DNA from: Sycobia sp. Sy_11
Lineage: Eukaryota > Arthropoda > Insecta > Hymenoptera > Epichrysomallidae
Direction of reading: 5' to 3'
NCBI GenBank assembly: GCA_018907035.1
Contig: JACCIC010000206.1
Location: forward strand, 1 to 64,000
Length of the DNA: 64,000 bases
The stretch's first letter is position 1. Each line of letters starts with the position of its first letter. Below, in pieces: positions 56,760 to 64,000 of this stretch. Both the position numbers and the translations under genes were made by a program. The notes beneath the pieces were generated by a model, which saw only the letters and a program-made list of their open reading frames with translations, made no database searches and was not told the DNA's origin.

Positions 56760-58860
56760 CGGCTATTTCTGCCCGAAATTAATCGCGTCTAAGCGCGCGC
56801 ATGCATACGCGAGGTAAAATAATACGGCCGCGGCGGGAGATCGCGCGACGCGAAACCTTTTGACGTTCGCGGCGAACGAAGCGCGAATGAAATTTCGCAA
56901 ATCATAATTGATAAGGCGCGCGGAGAGTTGGCATCCCCCCTCCCTCCCGCCGCCGGTAATCTAATATCTGCTAATGAATATAGTCGCGTGTCCTTTTTTT
57001 TCCCTTCTTCTCCCCCCCCCCCTCACCGCTCCTGCGTCGGATTCGCGTTCGAGACGAGAGTGTAATTCGCTTCTTTAGCCAGCTAATTGGACTTCTTCGC
57101 GATTGTGCGCGCGCCATTGTTGTCGCTTACGCGAAAAATCACGACTTCTTACTGTAGCCTTTCTTCGTGTTCATTGTCGACGGAATTGGGAGAAATTTGG
57201 AAACCGCTTAGCGACGCGACCGAATCGCGTTAAAACGGACGAAAAAATAAATAACAAGACAGAAATGGTTGGAATTTCTTATTCGATGCGCGAGAGCGAG
57301 TTACATATGGAATTTATGGAGATTAAATCGAGCACATTTCGAACAAACAATTATCAAAACATGTTTTCAAATATTTATATGAATTATTTATAGATAGGCT
57401 TGAAATTTAAAAAACAGTTTTGTCTGATTCAACATAAATCTACATATCGTTTCGATTCCTTATCAATTAGCCGTACGCTCAACGAGCCCAAAAGCACTAT
57501 GGCAATCTACGTTTTTTTTCGTAAATTCGAAATATATCAATATTTTTCCCCCGGCTCGTGCGGCAATTATGAAATTTAGCGTCCGAAAGGCGTAGATTGG
57601 GAATTGAAATATTTTACATTGTTGACAACAGTTCCTTCCTTTGTTACACCGCTATCAATTCCCCCAGATTTATTCGTTCCTCCGCGGGATTGCCTTTATC
57701 ACAAGTCACCGATTCAAGCAACCTTTATATATAAATCATGCAAAGACAGAGTAGCGTACGGTGCATTTTAAATCGCCAGCATTACAGCTGCCGAGTTCGT
57801 GATATTCTTTTTCGAGAGACGGAGCTTCGACAAATGTTGCCTTTGGCCCGACATCGCTATTGTCACGGCAGTAAGTATTTAAGGGGGTTTTCCTTGTCTG
57901 AAATTTTTACCAAAAATTTACCAAAAATGTCTCTCTTAAAAAAAAAAAAAAAAACAAAAAAAAACTCAGCTTTCAGTTCAGGTATTTTGAGCAAAGAGGG
58001 ACGTGTGTCTAAGTTTTTCGAGCCACAGAAATAATACGGTTCGATTGTTTTATATAAAACCGATACTGTTTGTTACCGTTGAAGTCTACATTCCTCGGAA
58101 TTATCTCGCAATAATAATTGTATAAATATGTTGTATTTCTCGTCTGACGAGAATACGCGTCTTTCTGTGATACTTCGTAGCTTCTGACAGTCTTTGGTTA
58201 AATTATTTTTTAATCGCGTCATTAGAAATACGTAACGGTTCTTATCAGAAAAATCTATATTAATCTCTCGAGAGCGCATCGTGCATATTCAGCGTCGCAG
58301 GAGGGTTTCTATTTTTATTTATCCTCCCCCCGCCCGTCCCCCGAGTACTCCACATCACGTTCATACGAAAGTTCTCGCGTGAAATTACAAGAATAATTAG
58401 ATTATATTTTTGAATAGTGAATGCCTGCCAATTGAATTACGGATTACACGATCTCGACTTACGCGACTAACAGATACTGCGCCGCGCCGTGTATGCATGC
58501 ATGTATATGCGCGCAATGCCGATTTCAAAGCTCGCGATAGTCGAACGAAAGCGCTACACCGACGTACAAGTATAGAAACATTGCAGTTTTCGGCCGAATA
58601 ATGCATGTGTTGATCTTAAGAATCGCGCACGGGCGATTATAAATAGTGGATACGTCGAGCTGCGCGTAATTAATAATTGCAACGATAGCGATAAAAAAGT
58701 CGAGGAGAATTTCGGTGGGAAAATCGAGATTCTGGATGGTTCTCTCGAATGACGAACTCTCTTCTACACGGCGCGAAGCCAATAATTGATAAGGCCCATC
58801 GTAATCGCGTTGGCGCGACGCAAATATCGCGACGCGGTGGTCACGCGCAATGACGGATAA
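56760..58860. other. Unique upstream region, no gene recognised
   Basis: About 2 kb without dinucleotide arrays, with only an A-rich stretch (57938-57964) and a C-run (57012-57021). Short frames on both strands have no family resemblance. Longest microsatellite-free stretch in the window. Confidence 0.45.
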
Positions 58861-59350
58861 TTGAACAATAGCGGATCACGATAGCGCCACGCGGGCATGC
58901 CTCGATGTACCGGCGTAGGATGGAAAAACGACGGGACGCGATACGAGATTCCTCGCGGTCTCGTCGCATGCGCACCGGCCTAATATCGACGAGGATCCGC
59001 TTAACGGCCCCACCTGCGAAACTACGACTACGTACTTCGTAAGTGGCGAGCGCGAGGGGGGAGGGGTGGGGCGAGGTGCGAGAAAGACCGGCGACGAGGT
59101 AGAGAAGTGGAGAGAGATGGTGGTGGCGGGGGGCGGTGACGGGGAGCCGGGAGCGCGACACAAGACGCTGGGCTCGGTCGGTCGGTCGGTCGCTCGGTCA
59201 ACTCTTTCAATGATTCAGGCGTGGAATTTTGCGACGCTCAATTATTAAGCGTATATGCCCTTCCGGTCTCTCCGCGCGCGTGTACGTACGCGCGGGCCTA
59301 TACGGGTCCGCTTGGTTCTCTCGTCGCCCCCTCCCGCCCCCTTCTACGAG
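58860..59350. other. CpG-rich block
   Basis: GC-dense DNA with a (CGGT)n-type run near 59176-59196. Confidence 0.4.
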
Positions 59351-59529
59351 AGCGCAGCATCCCATATGCGTCCCTGCTCTCCAGCATGGCGCGAGTGTGT
59401 ATATACACGGGAATCGGTTCTATGTATATAAAGGTACGTACATAGTCACGCGTGCACACGAAGGCTGGCACACGCCCGCCCTCCCTCGCTCTCTGTCTCT
59501 CTCTCGGTCTCCGATGGTACATGTATCCA

Positions 59530-59532
<3 letters not shown>

Positions 59533-59569
<37 letters not shown>

Positions 59570-59579
59570 CACATACATA

Positions 59580-59630
<51 letters not shown>
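59533..59630. repeat. Two (TA)n tracts 14 bases apart
   Basis: TA runs at 59533-59567 and 59582-59630, separated by TTACACATACATATC-like sequence. Confidence 0.9.
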
Positions 59631-59633
<3 letters not shown>

Positions 59634-60011
59634 AAGCCGAAGCGAGCGCAGCAGCGCCTGCGACAGAGAGAAAGAGTCTCGCGTGCTTAGCCAGCCCCTC
59701 CCCTCCTGCCGCCCGCGCGCGAGCGCTCAGCGCCGGTTCATCAATATTTCTCTTTGCTCATTGTTCTTGTACAATATGGCAAGCCTCCGGTATGAAGCCA
59801 CGGACGGCCTATGCGAATTCGTGTGCCTCTAAGTACTTGTTGAGCTAGGGAGCAGAGCGAGAGACGCGAGGTAGGGGGTTGGAGGGGGGGGGGTATGGAA
59901 GCGAAGCATGCCGACGTCGCTCTATAAATTGATAATAAATCAGACTCCCTATATCCACCCCTTTTCTTTTCTCTCTCTTTCATCGTTCCTTCCTTCCAGC
60001 CATCGCTGTCT

Positions 60012-60042
<31 letters not shown>

Positions 60043-60124
60043 TTCATTTCCCTCTGCTTTCCAGCCTTTTTTCGTCACTATATACATATACGGCATGCGA
60101 GAAAGAGCTCGGATTTGATTCTTT

Positions 60125-61200
60125 ATTCATGAGCTTTCGCTTCGTATATACTTCCACGCTAAGACTTTATTTACATTGATTATTATAGAAAATATATCCC
60201 AAGAGCAGATGAGAGCAATTTATACATGCATGGACGATGTGCGCATGCATAATTATCAACGGCGAAATGTAATCACGGTGTTTTATTACAGCATTGCAAG
60301 TTTCATCTGTCTCGCTCGCAGTCCCCCGTATTTTATATTTGTTTAATTCCAAGAACAAATCAGAAAGAAAAAATCAATTTTCAAATATTATAATTTATGT
60401 ATAAGTAACTAGAGCCCTTTCAGTTATGGATGGCATCCCTAAGTTATTAATTTTTTTTTTATATGTCTCGCCATTTTTGTTTGTATATTTAATATGTAAA
60501 TTCATATTCTCCTCTTTTATAATGTTACAATTAAAAGTGGAGTAATATAATAATACTTGTCTGATTATATCAATTTCTATACTTATTACGAATAAATTTA
60601 TGAAAAAATATCTTATTATCGTGAATTTAAATTATTAAGGGAAATAATCGAGAGTTTAAATGTCTTTTAAATGTTAGGTATTCATCTACTCTTCGATAGA
60701 GATTAGAAAATAACCGCAGAGTTCTCCTAAATGGCAAAGAAACATTTAAATGAGGAACTAAAAATAGTTGCCCCAATTCCGAAAAATACAACCTTTCGAA
60801 TTTAGACTATTGTCAATGGAATTGCGTGCGCGAAGGAATTAAAAATGTATCATTAGTCACAGTACATCATTGAGAATAAAAAACTATTTTGAATATTTTC
60901 TTTTATATAAAACAATGTTCCTTTTAAAGTCTATCTATGCACAAAAAAATTTTACTAGAACTTAATCACCATTTATTGAACCAATGCTACAAAAATTGAC
61001 TCGATATTGTTATTAAACCAGTTGAGAAAAATAACCTACGAAAGTAAAATCCCGCCCGCATTTTCGTTCTTCACCAAGAAAAGGCAAATCGTCACAGCAG
61101 ATAAAATCTTAAGAGGTACAGAGCCAGGCGCAAGTCAATCGAGAAACGTCACATTTTTCCAGGAAATTGATTTACAAATAATCGCAGATGCCCATCCACA
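60125..61200. other. AT-rich unique island, no gene seen
   Basis: Over 1 kb, repeat-poor. One sequence fits the Doublesex consensus (AAAACAATGTTCC, 60909-60921). Confidence 0.4.
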
Positions 61201-61405
61201 CTCATCCATTATATATATATATATATATATATTTATATGACAAATGTGTATAGAATTAGTGCTCGCCCAGGTTTGTGGAGGGCGGTTGGGAGGTAGGGGG
61301 GTGCACGATAGAAATGCAGCGAGGGATTCGTCGGACGTCGGAGACTCGCCTATAACGTCGTAAACTCCATATGTACCCACGCACGCAAGGCCCGCTGGTC
61401 TGGTA

Positions 61406-61519
<114 letters not shown>

Positions 61520-61722
61520 ACGCGTATGCACGCAGGAACACAAATACGCGTAACGTAGGTGCGCACGCATATATATAAGAGATGTAAAAGCTACAGCGCA
61601 GGGGAGCGAAGCGCAAACCTACATCGGTTCGCGCACGCGTGTATTCTCGCCCCTGTATATAGCCATCGCGTATTGCCACGCGCGGGAGAGCACTAGTTAT
61701 TAGTCACAGTCCTATATACGCG

Positions 61723-61726
<4 letters not shown>

Positions 61727-61768
<42 letters not shown>
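61727..61768. repeat. (TA)n microsatellite
   Basis: Pure, 42 bases. Confidence 0.9.
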
Positions 61769-61770
<2 letters not shown>

Positions 61771-61923
61771 TGTATAGTCGCTCCGATCGCTTCCCTCACT
61801 CTCATAGCTCTGTGTACGCGAACACGGGGTTAACGTCGCGCAGGCCTGGCCCGGCAATCCAAAGAGGAGCCAAAGAGAGTGAGAGAGTGCGCGATAGAAA
61901 GAGCGAGAGATGGAATGTGAGTG

Positions 61924-61925
<2 letters not shown>

Positions 61926-61981
<56 letters not shown>
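61926..61981. repeat. (GA)n microsatellite
   Basis: Pure, 56 bases; inverted relative to the CT array at 61409-61519. Confidence 0.9.
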
Positions 61982-61983
<2 letters not shown>

Positions 61984-62138
61984 TGCGAGAACAATGATAT
62001 CGACAATTCGATTTGAAACCGACGACAATGCGCGGACCGCGCCGAAGCTTGTCAATAGCAGCCTGCCTCCGCGGAGGAGACTCGGGCAACGCGGGACGGA
62101 CCACTACCTTTCCTTCGGAAAGAGAGCATGTGTGAGAG

Positions 62139-62141
<3 letters not shown>

Positions 62142-62178
<37 letters not shown>
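62142..62178. repeat. (GA)n microsatellite
   Basis: Pure, 37 bases. Confidence 0.9.
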
Positions 62179-62180
<2 letters not shown>

Positions 62181-62447
62181 CAACCCGAAGTCCAGCAATG
62201 CGCCTCCGCTCCCTCGCCCTTTTGATCTGATACGAGGTAAAGGCCCAGCGCGCGCGAGAGGCCTTTGTGATAATGTGGCCTGCTCGTGCACCTCTGCCGA
62301 TTGTGCGCGAGAGTGCCGTCGTCCGAAACCGGGCGGCTTGCCCTTTGCGCCTCCTCCACCGCCCCTCGACGCCCCTCCACGCCAACGAGAACACGGGCTA
62401 CTTATTCATTTAGGGCGAATTTTATCAATTTCTCGTGCATTATGTAG

Positions 62448-62449
<2 letters not shown>

Positions 62450-62479
<30 letters not shown>
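62450..62479. repeat. (GA)n microsatellite
   Basis: Pure, 30 bases. Confidence 0.9.
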
Positions 62480-62481
<2 letters not shown>

Positions 62482-62527
62482 TGTGGAGGGATACGCGTCG
62501 GTGCATTATAACAAGAGGAGAGAGACG

Positions 62528-62535
<8 letters not shown>

Positions 62536-62572
<37 letters not shown>
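62536..62572. repeat. (GA)n microsatellite
   Basis: Pure, 37 bases; fourth GA array within 650 bases. Confidence 0.9.
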
Positions 62573-62576
<4 letters not shown>

Positions 62577-62759
62577 TGGAGCAGGACACGGCAGCATCGA
62601 TCGGGAACTTTCGTCGGTCTCCGGCAAAATTAATGCTTTATTATTATTGCGATGCAACGCGGTTAAATAATACACGCGCTCGGCTGTCGCGCCCGTGTCG
62701 AGAGATCGTCCGACCCCCCGCCACCCGCCCCACGCCGCGCGCTGGAGAGAGCGCCTCGG

Positions 62760-63505
62760 CATAATTACGATATTAATTCGTACGTTAATCTTTTATCGGC
62801 TCCTTGCGCGGCCGCTCGACGCCCTCCACGTATGCATTATAATCGCTCGACGTCGACAGACACACATTTTATAATATGTACCGCGAGTATCGCGCGCGAC
62901 CCAAACAATGTGATGTATATATATATCATCGACGAGCGTCAGGTGTACAAAGGTCGGTAAATTGCGATAGACCCAACGTACGGCTGCTTTCTTGGATTTC
63001 GGTTTCAGAAAATAATTGGAATTTCTCGCCCACCGATCGTGTCGAAATCTTCTCTGTAATTGGTAATTTGGTCGATTATTTAAAATTTCTATAATTCTTT
63101 CTTCTGTGTCTGTACCGCGAGATATCCTGCCGCCCAATGGCGCAACCTCGAGCTCGGGCAGAAATTTTTATTCCCCAAAACGAAGGGGCGACCGTACAGG
63201 AACAATGGATAAAGGATACGATATATTTTTATAGGACTAGAGAATAAACGAGCGAATAAATTGCCGAGTTTTTTCGAAAAATTTCACGACTAGGCCAGTG
63301 CGCAGCCAGCGAGGCAGGCGGACGATTCGAAAATACAAACTTTTCCGAAAGAAAAAAAATATCGATATTTTTTAACCCCTTAATTCTCAATTAGCCGTTT
63401 CGAAAATTCAATTATTTTATTATTAACGTAAGCGCGCGGTTTCGTTTATTCGTATTTTTCATATAAAAATACAAAATGAACGGATCAGGATAAAATTAGC
63501 TAGAT
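62760..63505. other. Unique upstream stretch, no gene recognised
   Basis: A 114-residue minus-strand frame (63137-62793) of fairly normal composition crosses it, but I recognise no domain and do not call it. Confidence 0.4.
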
Positions 63506-63507
63506 TG

Positions 63508-63508
<1 letters not shown>

Positions 63509-63552
<44 letters not shown>
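63509..63552. repeat. (TA)n microsatellite
   Basis: Pure, 44 bases. Confidence 0.9.
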
Positions 63553-63559
<7 letters not shown>

Positions 63560-63562
<3 letters not shown>

Positions 63563-64000
63563 ACAAATTACACCGACATTATAATATGCTTTATATAATT
63601 CACAAGGTAAATTTAATTATTACGGCGGGGGAATTTTATCAAATTAAATAAATTATAATTATATAAATTATATTTGATAAAATAATGACTGTCATTATGG
63701 AGCGCGCTTAATTTGATTGAATTAAATTGAAAGCATTTATTTGTAAATCATAGGATAAAAATTAAAATGAAATTAAGCAAAAAAGAGAGAAAAATGACAC
63801 ATTGATGTATTTTTAATAATTATACGACCTCCGGTAATAATGATGAATAATTGAGAAAGTCGAAGCGGACCGCCAGCGCCTGCAATCGCGGAATTTTACT
63901 CCAATCGAAAATTCCCCCGACAACGGAACGGAGGGACTACTTAGCGAAATAACAAACGTTCGGGCGCGATCTGCAGTCTGTGCATTACACGGTACAGGGA
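63560..64000. other. AT-rich unique DNA at the right edge
   Basis: Low-GC sequence with AATTATAATTATA-type motifs. No gene seen. Confidence 0.4.

Noticed and set aside
61188..61200. Minus-strand TGGATGGGC, resembling the WMG start of the bab psq-region exon
   Set aside because: It lies upstream of the BTB exon, so is in the wrong order for the gene, and the surrounding translation does not continue the motif.
62793..63137. 114-residue minus-strand frame of normal composition
   Set aside because: No recognised domain, and single short frames of this length are expected in 64 kb of moderately GC-rich DNA.

Overview
The window is eukaryotic, almost certainly insect. It mixes very dense dinucleotide microsatellites ((TA)n, (GA)n/(CT)n, some (GT)n) with CpG-rich blocks and AT-rich unique DNA. 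It holds one recognisable coding exon, of an arthropod BTB transcription factor. Abundant CpG in intergenic and intronic DNA together with this microsatellite load suggests a hymenopteran (ant, bee, wasp or sawfly). That placement is inference; no sequence here fixes the species.

The one confident gene is a bric-a-brac (bab) type BTB factor on the minus strand. Its first coding exon (46419 down to 45352, 356 codons) encodes the whole BTB domain, an Ala12 plus Gln10 homopolymer pair, a basic nuclear-localisation-like patch and a long Ser/Pro/Gln/Ala-rich linker. The exon ends at a consensus GTGAGT splice donor in phase 0. No later bab exon (the psq-type DNA-binding region) was recognised between the donor and base 1. 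The left 45 kb is therefore best read as intron 1, running off the left edge. The 1.2 kb upstream of the start codon is very CpG-rich, with an 8-codon upstream ORF, a GAGA-rich stretch and, near 47530-47550, an inverted CCAAT box and a CRE palindrome. It is the likely promoter and 5'UTR. From about 47600 to 64000 is upstream or intergenic DNA in which I see no gene.

By region: 1-3300 has TA tracts and an odd block, about 1.5 kb of nearly pure pyrimidine sequence (interrupted once) between two identical 155-bp direct repeats, which may be an assembly artefact. 3300-45350 alternates CpG-rich blocks, AT-rich unique islands and microsatellites. 45350-47600 is the bab exon and promoter. 47600-51000 is mostly AT-rich unique sequence. 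51000-52500 is CpG-rich. 52500-64000 again mixes tracts, with GA/CT arrays clustered at 54.1-54.7 and 61.4-62.6 kb.

No tRNA, rRNA, CRISPR array or protein-bearing transposon was recognised. Nearly all long open frames are low-complexity readings of microsatellites, pyrimidine tracts or CpG-rich DNA. I did not find a new multi-gene system. The points most worth checking are the repeat-flanked pyrimidine block, three TA tracts that carry duplicated flanks, and the regulatory content of the bab intron and promoter.
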